A stretch of 64,000 nt of DNA from Opitutaceae bacterium (GTDB lineage Bacteria > Verrucomicrobiota > Verrucomicrobiia > Opitutales > Opitutaceae): assembly GCA_041395105.1 (NCBI GenBank), contig JAWLBB010000010.1:62001-126000 (forward strand), in the 5' to 3' direction. Positions 53,855 to 62,280 of the stretch are shown here, piece after piece. The notes under the pieces were generated by a model that saw only the letters and a program-made list of their open reading frames with translations, was not told the origin of the DNA and did not search any database. The position numbers were made by a program, and so were the translations under genes. Every line of letters starts with the position of its first letter. Position 1 is the first letter of the stretch.

Positions 53855-55117
53855 ATGATGCCTCCGTTCTCCGTTCTTCAGTCCTCTCTCCTCGCCGTCC
53901 TCGCCTTTTCCGCAGCGGCCCTTTCCGCCGCCGAAGTCCCGGAACCCGTCACCATCCGGGTCCATGCCGGCTCACATGACCGGCTGGCCACTGCGGTGCG
54001 CGTCCGGATCGGCGACTCCCGGACCTCCTGGCAACTGACCGGGCCCGACGGGCAGATCCTCCCGCACCAGCTCAACCTGGGCTCGGATCTGGTGTTCCGG
54101 ACCGGCCGGATCGCCGCCGGGGCCACGGCCGACTATCGCTTCGGTCCGGCCAGCCGCCCGGCGGACACCTCCCCGGGTGGCATCCTGACCCATTATGATG
54201 AAGAGGGACTGCGCTTTGCGGGCGCGGGAGAGTCGCTTGCCTTCTACCGTATAGTCCCCATCGAACTGGAGGGAACCGGGATCGATCCGCTCTACCGCCG
54301 GGCCGGCTACCTCCACCCGCTCAGGACACTCAATGGGGTCACCGTAACCGACGACTTCCCGCCCGACCACCTCCATCACCACGGCATCTGGTCAGCCTGG
54401 ACCAGGACCGGCTTCCAGGGGCGGAATCCGGATTTCTGGAATATGGGGAAGGGATCGGGCGGGGTCGCCTTCAAGAGCCTCGAGGAAGCCTGGGAGGGGC
54501 CGGTCGAGGCCGGATTCATCGCCTCTCATGAATTCTTTGAGCGACGGGACGACGGCCTCGACCAACCGGTTCTGATCGAACGCTGGACAACCCATATCCA
54601 TGCGCCGCATCCCGAAGATGCGGGTGCCTGGTTCTTCGATCTCGAACTCGAACAGACAACCGCAGGGCCCGACCCCCTCGAATTGCTCGAATACCACTAC
54701 GGGGGGGTGGCCGTCCGCGGCAACGGCGCCTGGAATGGGGCCGAAAACGCGCATTTTCTCAACGCGGACGGCGAATCGGATCGCATCGCGGCCAATGCCT
54801 CGCGCAACCGCTGGTGCGCGATGAGCGGCCCGGTCGATGGAGCGATCGCGGGAATCGCCTTCCTCGATCACCCGGAAAACCTCCGGTCTCCACAACCGCT
54901 GCGGGTGCATCCGACCGAACCCTATTTCTGCTACTCGCCGTCACAGCTTGGTCCCTTCACCATCGATCCGAACACCCCCTACCGCGCACGCTACCGCATC
55001 GTCGTTTTCGATGGCGAAGCCGACCCCGGGCAACTCGACCGGCTCTGGAATGACTTTGCCCATCCCCCTGAGGTGGAAACGATTGACAGCGACGAACCGA
55101 AAGCGGTTTCCCGATAG
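53855..55117 (+). CDS. DUF6807 (PmoA family) exported protein
   Basis: 420 aa with a signal peptide (MMPPFSVLQSSLLAVLAFSAAALSAAE), ATG 53855 (a GTG at 53849 and an ATG at 53858 are alternatives). An N-terminal beta domain (about 30-110) precedes the DUF6807 domain, with RRAGYLHPLRTLNGVTVTDD, then FPPDHLHHHGIWSAW, whose histidines look like a metal or active site, and ELLEYHYGGVAVRG. The database name 'methane oxygenase PmoA' is misleading; these proteins have nothing to do with methane monooxygenase and are common beside sugar dehydrogenases. The function is unknown. Confidence 0.78.
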   Translation: MMPPFSVLQSSLLAVLAFSAAALSAAEVPEPVTIRVHAGSHDRLATAVRVRIGDSRTSWQLTGPDGQILPHQLNLGSDLVFRTGRIAAGATADYRFGPASRPADTSPGGILTHYDEEGLRFAGAGESLAFYRIVPIELEGTGIDPLYRRAGYLHPLRTLNGVTVTDDFPPDHLHHHGIWSAWTRTGFQGRNPDFWNMGKGSGGVAFKSLEEAWEGPVEAGFIASHEFFERRDDGLDQPVLIERWTTHIHAPHPEDAGAWFFDLELEQTTAGPDPLELLEYHYGGVAVRGNGAWNGAENAHFLNADGESDRIAANASRNRWCAMSGPVDGAIAGIAFLDHPENLRSPQPLRVHPTEPYFCYSPSQLGPFTIDPNTPYRARYRIVVFDGEADPGQLDRLWNDFAHPPEVETIDSDEPKAVSR

Positions 55118-55164
55118 ACCCCCCGCGGGTCCGTGGAACGCCCCCGTCCGTCACTCCAGTTCGA

Positions 55165-56646
55165 TTACGCCAGGTCCGGGACGACAAACCCTTCCCGGTA
55201 TTCGCGGGTGATCAACCGGTTCGCTTCGGTCGAGAACTCGCCCTCGAAGCATTCCATGGCTTGATCAACGGTCAGTCCCGCCCCGAGCGCAGCCGGCGTC
55301 AGTCCGAAATCCACGTCGTTCCTCCCACAATGCTCCAGCATGCGGCCGTAGGCATCGGACAGGACGGCATTCCCCTGGATCTGTTCGTTGATCAGCCCGA
55401 CGGGCAGGGTCCTGCCCAGCCGCTGGCTGATGTTGCCAAGGTGACAGAGCGCGCTGGAGATATGGGCGCCTTCGATCTGTCCGTTGACCATCTTCGGCTC
55501 GCGCGTTCGAATGGCATCGAGGAAGTTCTGTACGTGGGTGGCGCCGTCGTCGCCCTTGAAGCTCCGGATACGCTCACCGGCGTTGTCATAGGCCCAACCG
55601 CCGGGGCCTCCCCCGGCGAAGTAGCCGTTCTCACACTCCACGACGACGCCGATCCGGATGCCCTTGAAATTGTCCATCCCGTCGATCTCCGCACTCATGG
55701 GCAGACCCCGCACCTCAAAGAGCAGGGGCGCTTCCGGGTAATCAAAGAAAATGGCCTGGGTGTTCGGAGTCTCCCCATTGTCGACGTAACCGAAACGTCC
55801 GCCCACGCTGAGCACCCGGTCGGGCATGGCCGGATCGCCCAGGAACCACCTTGCGATGTCCACTTCATGGATACCCTGGTTGCCGAGGTCTCCGTTGCCG
55901 GTGTTCCAGACCCAATGCCAGTCGTAGTGCAGACGCTCGCGCATGAGCGGCTCGAGCGCGGCCGGCCCGGTCCAGAGATTGTAATCGACCGAGGCCGGAG
56001 GCGTCTGGGGCCGGTCGACGAAACCGATGCTCTCGCGCCGCTTGTAGCAGAAGCCCCGGGACACCTTGATCGGGCCAAGATTTCCCGCCCGGATGTAGGC
56101 GACTGCGTCGATCAGCCCCTGGGACGAGCGCTTCTGGGTGCCGGCCTGCACGATCTGTTTCGATCGTGCCGCCGCCCGGACCACCTGCCGTCCCTCCCAG
56201 ACATTATGCGAGATGGGCTTCTCCACATAGACATCCTTGCCGGCGTCAATCGCCCAGATCGCCATCAGACTGTGCCAATGATTCGGGGTGGCGATGACAA
56301 CCGCGTCAATCTCCTTGTCCTCGAGCATGCGTTGGCAATTGAGGTAGGTCCGGACGCTCTCACCCCACTCGGCAAACTCCGCCCGCCGCTTCGCCAGGAT
56401 ATCGGCATCGACATCGCAGAGGGCGACAATCCGCACCCCGTCGTGCTCCCGGAAATCCTTGACGTGGCTCCAGCCTTTTCCCCGCAACCCGACCACCCCG
56501 ATTCGGATCGCGTCGTTCGCTCCGGGTACCTGGGCCCACGACCGGGCCGTCAGCAACGATATCGAGGACAGACCGGCCGCCCCCAGCGCGGTCCGTTTGA
56601 GAAATTCCCGTCGGTTCAAACGGGGGTCGGATTCAGGGGTTTTCAT
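55165..56646 (-). CDS. Tat-exported Gfo/Idh/MocA family oxidoreductase
   Basis: 493 aa from ATG 56646. The N-terminus has a twin-arginine signal (NRREFLKRTALGAAGLSSIS), so the folded, cofactor-loaded enzyme is exported. The Rossmann NAD-binding domain starts IRIGVVGLRGKGWSHVKDF, then VVIATPNHWHSLMAIW, and the EKPI motif of the family appears as VEKPISHN. GNQGIHEVDIARWFLGD is the conserved catalytic helix region with the histidine. The substrate is a sugar or cyclitol by family. The coding start overlaps the end of the second DUF6807 gene (56633-56646), so they are co-translated. Confidence 0.9.
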   Translation of the reverse strand: MKTPESDPRLNRREFLKRTALGAAGLSSISLLTARSWAQVPGANDAIRIGVVGLRGKGWSHVKDFREHDGVRIVALCDVDADILAKRRAEFAEWGESVRTYLNCQRMLEDKEIDAVVIATPNHWHSLMAIWAIDAGKDVYVEKPISHNVWEGRQVVRAAARSKQIVQAGTQKRSSQGLIDAVAYIRAGNLGPIKVSRGFCYKRRESIGFVDRPQTPPASVDYNLWTGPAALEPLMRERLHYDWHWVWNTGNGDLGNQGIHEVDIARWFLGDPAMPDRVLSVGGRFGYVDNGETPNTQAIFFDYPEAPLLFEVRGLPMSAEIDGMDNFKGIRIGVVVECENGYFAGGGPGGWAYDNAGERIRSFKGDDGATHVQNFLDAIRTREPKMVNGQIEGAHISSALCHLGNISQRLGRTLPVGLINEQIQGNAVLSDAYGRMLEHCGRNDVDFGLTPAALGAGLTVDQAMECFEGEFSTEANRLITREYREGFVVPDLA

Positions 56647-57664
56647 GGATTGATTCAGTATAAAGACTGTATTGAGCGGCAACGCCGGCCGATTCCGAGT
56701 CGCCGTGGTGAAAGAAAAACCGATAGCGGAATCGCACGGACCCGCCGGCCGGAATGGATAGGTCGCCCGTCCCGGGCGGCGCATTCTCGAAATCATGCAC
56801 CCCGAACGGATTGGCCGCAAAGAGCCCGTAATCGCGCACGTGCCACCAGGTCGGGTGCCGGGGGTTGTCCGGGTGATCAAAGATCGCCACCCCGACCCAC
56901 TCCCCTTCAACCGGACCCGAATAGTCCACCCAGGCCGACCGCTTACCCCAGGCCGCACCATCCTTCAGTCCGGTGCTGGTCTCGATCGTACCCTGCGCAA
57001 CCGGACCTTTCACCCGCATGCTCGGAGCGACGCGGATGGCCATCGTGCCCTCCTTGGTATCCCCAAGGATCAGCGGGGCTTCACCGGCGAACAGTTCCAC
57101 TTCGATATCGAGAAGCACTCCGTTCTCGAGCAGGCGGAATCGGTGGTTCCGGATATCGCGACATACCGGATTGCTCTCGGCGTCCCGCCAGGAATCGACG
57201 GTGCGGAAACCATCCTCACCAAGCTCAAGGGACTCCTGAACAATTCGCGGCCCCTTTCCCTCGGTCCAGAAATCAAGGCCATTGACCGATCCGTGAGTGA
57301 ACCAGAGGCCGCGGTGATGCCGATGATCCTCCTCGTCGTCCGGCCCGGGGTCGACCGGCCAACCGCGGGTCAGGGGAATACGACCATCCAGCAGAATGGG
57401 AAAAAAGAACGGGCGCGCCGCCAGGTCGGGCCGATAGCGGGTGAAGAGACGGCCCCCGATCTTCACGGTAACCACCCCGTCCTGCTCCGTCATCGCAAGA
57501 CCGTCACCGGCATCGAGCCCGATTTCAGGCACATTCCCTGAATCTTCCGCGGGCAGTGGCATGGCTAGCGCGAGAATCCCAAGCAAAAGGAGTAACTCTT
57601 GAAAACACCAACCGGATCGAGCCACGGCAAACACATTCCCGAGCAAGAGGAATCCCGGGCCCAT
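56633..57664 (-). CDS. Second DUF6807 (PmoA family) exported protein
   Basis: About 343 aa if started at ATG 57664; a GTG at 57625 that begins nearer the hydrophobic run (ELLLLLGILALAMPLPAED) is a good alternative, giving a clean signal peptide. The DUF6807 core: LFTRYRPDLAARPFFFPILL, then DEEDHRHHRGLWFTHGSVNG with the same histidine cluster as the paralogue at 53855, and WVGVAIFDHPDNPRHPTWWH. It lacks the N-terminal extra domain of that paralogue. Overlap with the Tat dehydrogenase indicates a joint function, perhaps processing of a sugar derivative in the periplasm. Confidence 0.78.
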   Translation of the reverse strand: MGPGFLLLGNVFAVARSGWCFQELLLLLGILALAMPLPAEDSGNVPEIGLDAGDGLAMTEQDGVVTVKIGGRLFTRYRPDLAARPFFFPILLDGRIPLTRGWPVDPGPDDEEDHRHHRGLWFTHGSVNGLDFWTEGKGPRIVQESLELGEDGFRTVDSWRDAESNPVCRDIRNHRFRLLENGVLLDIEVELFAGEAPLILGDTKEGTMAIRVAPSMRVKGPVAQGTIETSTGLKDGAAWGKRSAWVDYSGPVEGEWVGVAIFDHPDNPRHPTWWHVRDYGLFAANPFGVHDFENAPPGTGDLSIPAGGSVRFRYRFFFHHGDSESAGVAAQYSLYTESIHENP

Positions 57665-57780
57665 CGGCAAGGAATTTGCGCCTGGCCCGCCCCCCTTGAT
57701 CGTCTTCAACCACTTCTGCGCCCACTTCCGGCTTCCAAACGGCCGCCGATCGTGGCAGGGTGAGACACGCTCACATCGTG

Positions 57781-58608
57781 ATGAAGGCGACACTCGTATC
57801 CGGAGAATATCCCTGGCAAGTGGCCCTGAGGCCTCAGGGAATCAAGCTCATCGACAATCTCGACGTGGTTTTCCACGCGCTCACCAACGCGGGAATCGAC
57901 GGCTGGGAAGGGTTCGTCCCGGATGAAAAGGAGGCCGGGACCTTGTCGACCCTGTTGGCAAAGCATTCGCTCAGCATGCCGTCCGCTTACGCCAACCTCC
58001 GACTGCATGAGCCGGATTCGGACCGGGTCATCGCCGAGACAATAGCCTCAATCCCCAGACTCAGGAAACTCGGTGTCCGTTTCCTCGAAGTCAATCCCGA
58101 GCCCATCGCCTGGGGCAGCCCGCTCGACAAGGACGATGCCCAGTTGCGAAGGCAGGCCATCAATCTGCAGGCGCTCGGCATCCAGTTGCTCGCTGGGGAA
58201 ATCGAACTCTGTTACCACACCCACGACCCCGAAATGCGTCAGAGCGCGCGCGAGTTTCACCATATGCTCCAGGCGACCGACCCCATGGTGGTCGGCTTCA
58301 ATCTCGATCCCCATTGGATCTACCGGGGTTGCGGCAACAGCCAGATCGCCCTCGAGGACATCCTCGACCTTTACGGGGATCGAATCCGCACGGTTCATTT
58401 GCGACAATCAATCGGCGGGATCTGGTCGGAAACCCTCGGAGAGGGCGACCTCGACTATGAACCCATAATCGATGTGCTTAAAGCGATCGACTTCGACGGA
58501 GTCCTCGTCCTCGAACAGGCTGCAGAGCCGGGCACCCCGGAAACCATGCCGATGGCGGAGCGCGAGCGCCTGAACGCCGCCTGGGCCCGCAAGGTCTTTG
58601 GCCTCTGA
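57781..58608 (+). CDS. Sugar phosphate isomerase/epimerase-like TIM barrel
   Basis: 275 aa of the xylose isomerase-like TIM-barrel superfamily (AP endonuclease 2 group), from ATG 57781; GTG 57760 is an alternative. Metal-ligand-like residues appear at the ends of strands: FLEVNPEPIAWG, ELCYHTHDPEM, VVGFNLDPHWIYRG with D and H, TVHLRQSIGGIW and VLVLEQAAEPG with the final glutamate. No signal peptide. The gene is divergent from the DUF6807/dehydrogenase pair, with about 117 bp between the starts, so a shared control region is likely. The specific sugar cannot be assigned. Confidence 0.8.
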   Translation: MKATLVSGEYPWQVALRPQGIKLIDNLDVVFHALTNAGIDGWEGFVPDEKEAGTLSTLLAKHSLSMPSAYANLRLHEPDSDRVIAETIASIPRLRKLGVRFLEVNPEPIAWGSPLDKDDAQLRRQAINLQALGIQLLAGEIELCYHTHDPEMRQSAREFHHMLQATDPMVVGFNLDPHWIYRGCGNSQIALEDILDLYGDRIRTVHLRQSIGGIWSETLGEGDLDYEPIIDVLKAIDFDGVLVLEQAAEPGTPETMPMAERERLNAAWARKVFGL

Positions 58609-58645
58609 CCGTTCCCCCACGCGAACACCGATCGATCCGACGCCC

Positions 58646-59191
58646 ATGGGAAGAGACTATCCTGAGATCAATCCGAAGATTGCGGACTGGATCCGCCGGC
58701 AGAAAATGTTCTTCGTATCGACGGCGCCCCTCTCCGCGGCGGGCATGGTCAACTGCTCCCCGAAGGGTATGGATACCTTCCGGATCCTTGGCCCGACAAC
58801 CATCGGCTACCTCGACCTTACCGGAAGCGGAGTCGAGACGATCGCCCACCTCAAGGAGAATGGTCGAATCGTCATCATGATGTGCGCTTTCGAGGGCCCC
58901 CCACGGATCCATCGTTTTCATGGGCGGGGAAGAGCCCTGATCAAAGGGACACCCGAATACCAGGAAATCATCGGTCATTTCGATGAGCTGCCCGGAACCC
59001 GCAGCATCATTCGGATTGAGATCGATCGAATCAGTGATTCCTGTGGCTATGCCGTCCCCCTCTACGACTACAAGGGAGACCGCGACGGACTGACCCGATG
59101 GGCCGAAAACAAGGGTGCCGGCGGAATCGCCGACTATCAGAGGGAGAATAACGCCGTCAGCGTCGACGGCCTCCCGGCACTCGGGGCCTGA
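58646..59191 (+). CDS. Pyridoxamine 5'-phosphate oxidase-fold flavin protein
   Basis: 181 aa from ATG 58646 (MGRDYPEINPKIADWIRRQ). The split-barrel pattern is visible: FFVSTAPLSAAGMVNCSPKG, then FRILGPTTIGYLDLTGSGVE and IMMCAFEGPPRIHRFHGRGR, as in the PNPOx-like general family (not the vitamin B6 enzyme itself). SCGYAVPLYDYKGDR is typical of a subgroup found beside redox genes. It is 37 bp downstream of the TIM-barrel gene. Its last codons and stop lie inside a repeat copy (59178-59193), so the end of the protein was set by the repeat. Confidence 0.78.
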   Translation: MGRDYPEINPKIADWIRRQKMFFVSTAPLSAAGMVNCSPKGMDTFRILGPTTIGYLDLTGSGVETIAHLKENGRIVIMMCAFEGPPRIHRFHGRGRALIKGTPEYQEIIGHFDELPGTRSIIRIEIDRISDSCGYAVPLYDYKGDRDGLTRWAENKGAGGIADYQRENNAVSVDGLPALGA

Positions 59192-59402
59192 CCCGCATGG
59201 CACAAAGTTAAGGGGTATTCAGGAGGGATCACGAGATGTAGCCGCGGCAGTCTCTTGCCGCGTATCCACGTTGACACGCCCCAAGAGACTGGGGCGACTA
59301 CACCAGACAAATACACCAACAAGAAATGCCAGTTCTGAGCCAAAGAATCTGCTTATCTTGGTGCCATTCGGGCCTGACCTTAGTGCCACTCGGGGCCTGA
59401 CC
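59178..59402. repeat. REP-like repeat cluster: three short copies plus a double-hairpin unit
   Basis: CACTCGGGGCCTGACC occurs at 59178-59193 and 59387-59402, with a near copy at 59365-59379 (CATTCGGGCCTGACC). Between them two 27-bp arms, 59237-59263 and 59276-59302, are imperfect reverse complements of each other. Each arm is itself a hairpin: GCGGCA-GTCTCT-TGCCGC and GCCCCA-AGAGAC-TGGGGC, whose loops are mutually complementary. I recall the GGTCAGGCCCCGAATGG-type motif as common near REP-associated transposase genes; no such transposase is in the window. Confidence 0.6.
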
Positions 59403-59405
59403 CCC

Positions 59406-60629
59406 TCAGCTGCCCCGACGGATATCCGATCCGCGGAAGTGGATCTGAAAGCGGAAGACCTTTTTCGTCCGGCATTCGATCACGCCGGTCGTGAGATCCA
59501 CTTTTTCCGGAATCTCCTGCCGATGGATGTCGACGACGGCATGGAAGCCACGTTCGGAGAAGACGTCCAGAAGCATGGCCAGAGCCAGGGGGTTGGAAAA
59601 TATCGCCTCCTCGGAATTGACGTAGGCCCGGCCGGTCAGGGCATGGCGCAGCACAATCGGCATGAACCTGTCCTCGATGATCCGCACCACCTGTTGAAAG
59701 AGGACCGGTTCATCAAACTCGTACCGATCGAGACGACGCACCAGTTCCTGGCGGGCGTGGATGGTGATCTCCGAGGCAATCGGAATGGAGCGCAGGCGAT
59801 CAAAGGTCCGGGGATCCAGTTCCAGGGAACTCTGGTACTTGAGCTCCTTGATGATGTTCTGGTGGACTTCCTCGATCGGGCCCTGGGCGTTGATGAAGTG
59901 GTAGTGGAAGATCTCCCGCAGCGACTGGAGCGCATCGTAGGTCTGTTCCTTGAACACCCGGTAACGCCGGCGGGCCGCCTCCGGATCCAGGTCCGTCGCC
60001 CGTTCCTCAAGCAACTCACCCACCCCTGTCCGCCGCACTTCATCGTTGTGCTCACGAACCTCGTTGCCGCGCTTGATCTGGCGGGCAATGCTCTCCTTTT
60101 CATCCACGAAAAGGACCATGATATGCATGATGGGCTGGCGAAACTCCTGAGCCAGCGGTGTGTTGTAGAAATCCCGACGCAGCTGATTCATCCGGCTGAC
60201 CAGCAGCTTCATGCATTCGACCTGGACGTGAGTACGGGGGAATCCGTCGAGAATCGCACCGTCCCGGTACCTGCGCTCCAGCAACTTGCGGAAGAGGATC
60301 TCGACCACCTCCCGGTCTCCGACCATGCCGCCGGCATCCTTGATCTTCTTCGCTTCCGGCGTGTCGAGCAGGGAGCTGACCACGATGGGATCGCAGGTCA
60401 ACCCCCTCACCTGCATGATGAAGGGGGTGTTGGTTCCCTTGCCCGCCCCCGGAGCGCCCCCAAGCAGGATCAACTCCCTGGGAAAGCGCATGCCCTCCGG
60501 CCCGTGTTCGCTCTCAAGAGTCTCCCAGACCGAGTTGAAAATGAGTTGGGCGTCCTTGACCTCAAGATCGAGGAGAACCGGTCTGGAAGATGGTTCGGCT
60601 TGAGGCTGGTTGGTGGCCTTGGAGGTCAT
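59406..60629 (-). CDS. Adenylate kinase-like nucleoside monophosphate kinase with a C-terminal extension
   Basis: 407 aa, nearly twice the length of ordinary adenylate kinase. The kinase domain starts after about 50 residues: P-loop GGAPGAGKGT (57-66), DAGGMVGDREVVEILFRKL, and the AMP/LID-typical DGFPRTHVQVE. The lid is replaced by a longer charged region (GNEVREHNDEVRRTGVGELL). The last 130 residues (about 278-407) form another domain with SIPIASEITIHARQELVRRL, which I do not recognise. Catalysis is ATP + NMP to ADP + NDP by family. An additional conventional adk may exist elsewhere. Confidence 0.82.
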   Translation of the reverse strand: MTSKATNQPQAEPSSRPVLLDLEVKDAQLIFNSVWETLESEHGPEGMRFPRELILLGGAPGAGKGTNTPFIMQVRGLTCDPIVVSSLLDTPEAKKIKDAGGMVGDREVVEILFRKLLERRYRDGAILDGFPRTHVQVECMKLLVSRMNQLRRDFYNTPLAQEFRQPIMHIMVLFVDEKESIARQIKRGNEVREHNDEVRRTGVGELLEERATDLDPEAARRRYRVFKEQTYDALQSLREIFHYHFINAQGPIEEVHQNIIKELKYQSSLELDPRTFDRLRSIPIASEITIHARQELVRRLDRYEFDEPVLFQQVVRIIEDRFMPIVLRHALTGRAYVNSEEAIFSNPLALAMLLDVFSERGFHAVVDIHRQEIPEKVDLTTGVIECRTKKVFRFQIHFRGSDIRRGS

Positions 60630-60745
60630 CGGTATGGAGGAAAATGGATGAGGCTTCGTCCTGAAATCGAGACCGGATCCGTCAAAGCGGCAATGATAAA
60701 CGGAGCAGATTCGCCTGAACTCGCGGCCACCGCCCCACCGCGGAC

Positions 60746-61204
60746 TCAGCGGCTGATGTCGCGCTGGTCAATCACTCGAATGCCCCTCAACGAAAGGGCG
60801 TCCGCCGCCAGTTCTTGGTCTTCCAGGTGCAGGACAATCCCACATCGCCCCCTCGGTCGCGATACAAAGGGATAGAGGTAGTGGATGTTGAGCTCGGCTT
60901 CGAGCAGGGCGGAGAGCACTTTCCCAAGATCGGCCTCGGTCGCCATCTCCACTCCCAGAACCTCGCTCTCATTGCAGGCCAACCCTTTGGCAGCAAACAA
61001 TGCCCGCGCCCGGTCCGGGTCGTCGACCACCACCCTAAGGATCGAGCTGTCGATCGTGTCGACCGTGGACAAAGCCATCACATGCACCTGGTCCCCGGCC
61101 AAAAGGCCGATGATCTCCGAGAGGATGCCCACCTTGTTCTCGGAGAATACGGAAAACTGGATGATCGGTGATCTCCGGACCGATCGGGTTTCACTCGTGG
61201 CCAT
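60746..61204 (-). CDS. ACT domain protein
   Basis: 152 aa with two ACT-like repeats: FSVFSENKVGILSEIIGLLA in the first half and VEMATEADLGKVLSALLEAE in the second. Stand-alone ACT proteins bind amino acids and regulate metabolic enzymes. An unusually good ribosome-binding site (GGAGGT) sits four bases before the ATG at 61204, in contrast to neighbours. It lies upstream of the adenylate kinase gene on the same strand (116 bp gap) and divergent from the epimerase. Ligand unknown. Confidence 0.78.
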   Translation of the reverse strand: MATSETRSVRRSPIIQFSVFSENKVGILSEIIGLLAGDQVHVMALSTVDTIDSSILRVVVDDPDRARALFAAKGLACNESEVLGVEMATEADLGKVLSALLEAELNIHYLYPFVSRPRGRCGIVLHLEDQELAADALSLRGIRVIDQRDISR

Positions 61205-61349
61205 ACCTCCAGTTTCCGGATTCGGATCCCGAATGCACGCCTATTCAGCTCCGGACTCCAGTCCGTCGTCGGCCGTCCGGCAAAGCTCAAAGCTTGCACC
61301 GGCAGGCAGAGTGGACAGATACAGAGAGCCACTCCTGCTTCTCCATCAC

Positions 61350-62210
61350 ATGAAGATCATCGTCACCGGCGCTGCCGGCACCATCGGCACCGCAGTGGCC
61401 GACCACCTCGCTTCCGTCGGGTTCTCGGTGGTCGGCGTGGATCGGGTCTTCAAATCCGGACGTGCCTACCCGTTGCGCATCGCCAATCTCCTGGTGCGGG
61501 AGGCCGCCTACGAGATTCTCGCCGGGGCCGATGCCGTCGTCCACCTTGCCAACCATCCGACGAGTTGGGGCCGCGACGCTCAGACCATTGTGAATGAGAA
61601 TGTCGCCATGAACACCCATGTCACCCAGGCAGCGGTGGAATTGGGCATCCCAAAGCTTGTATTCGCCAGCACCATCCAGGTCATGACAGGCGACCGCCGG
61701 GCCGAATTCCGGAAAGAACAGCCCAGCGTCCTCGCTTACCTTCCGCTCGACAGCGAGAGTCCGGCCATCCCGGAAAACCCCTACGCCCTGAGCAAGCACC
61801 TGACCGAGACCATGCTCCGGTATTACGCACGGAATCATGGTCTGAGTGCCGTCGCCATCCGGTTTCCCTTTGTTTTCAACCACCGGTGGCATTTCGGGGG
61901 CATGGGCGGGATCCACCAACACTACAGGCTCGATGAAGCCTTCAGTTTTCTCGAGATCGAGGACGCCGCCGGACTGGTCGAGGCGGTCCTCAGAACTGAC
62001 CTGCCGGGTTTTCGCGTCTATTTTCCGGCCTCCCATGAGAATTTCCTCAACCGACCGGCCGGCGAACTGGCCAGGGAATTCTTCCCGGAGGTTCCGCTCA
62101 AGGTGCCCGCCGACCAACTTCAAAGCCTCATCGACACCGCCGTCATCACACGGGAAACCGGTTGGTCCCCCCGAACCCACGTCTTCGAGAAAGAAAATCC
62201 GTCTGTTTGA
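61350..62210 (+). CDS. NAD-dependent epimerase/dehydratase family protein
   Basis: Extended SDR protein of 286 aa from ATG 61350. NAD-binding GAAGTIG (GxxGxxG) in MKIIVTGAAGTIGTAVADHL, VVHLANHPTSWG, and the catalytic pair YALSK (PYALSKHLTETMLRYY), with S in FASTIQ. The substrate-binding part has FNHRWHFGGMGGIHQHY, and the late region resembles uronate dehydrogenase-like enzymes rather than GalE. The substrate is not assigned. It is divergent from the ACT gene. Confidence 0.85.
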   Translation: MKIIVTGAAGTIGTAVADHLASVGFSVVGVDRVFKSGRAYPLRIANLLVREAAYEILAGADAVVHLANHPTSWGRDAQTIVNENVAMNTHVTQAAVELGIPKLVFASTIQVMTGDRRAEFRKEQPSVLAYLPLDSESPAIPENPYALSKHLTETMLRYYARNHGLSAVAIRFPFVFNHRWHFGGMGGIHQHYRLDEAFSFLEIEDAAGLVEAVLRTDLPGFRVYFPASHENFLNRPAGELAREFFPEVPLKVPADQLQSLIDTAVITRETGWSPRTHVFEKENPSV

Positions 62211-62280
62211 TCGCACCTTCAAGAGATCCCGGAGGCACTTTCCGTTTGCGTGATCCCGCTCTTTTCTGATTGCTGGAAAC

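Noticed and set aside
55261..57285. Plus-strand open frame of 674 codons across the dehydrogenase and second DUF6807 genes
   Set aside because: Composition of a shadow frame; it crosses two convincing genes on the opposite strand.
59115..60875. Plus-strand open frame of 586 codons opposite the adenylate kinase gene
   Set aside because: No recognisable motif; the minus-strand kinase explains the region.
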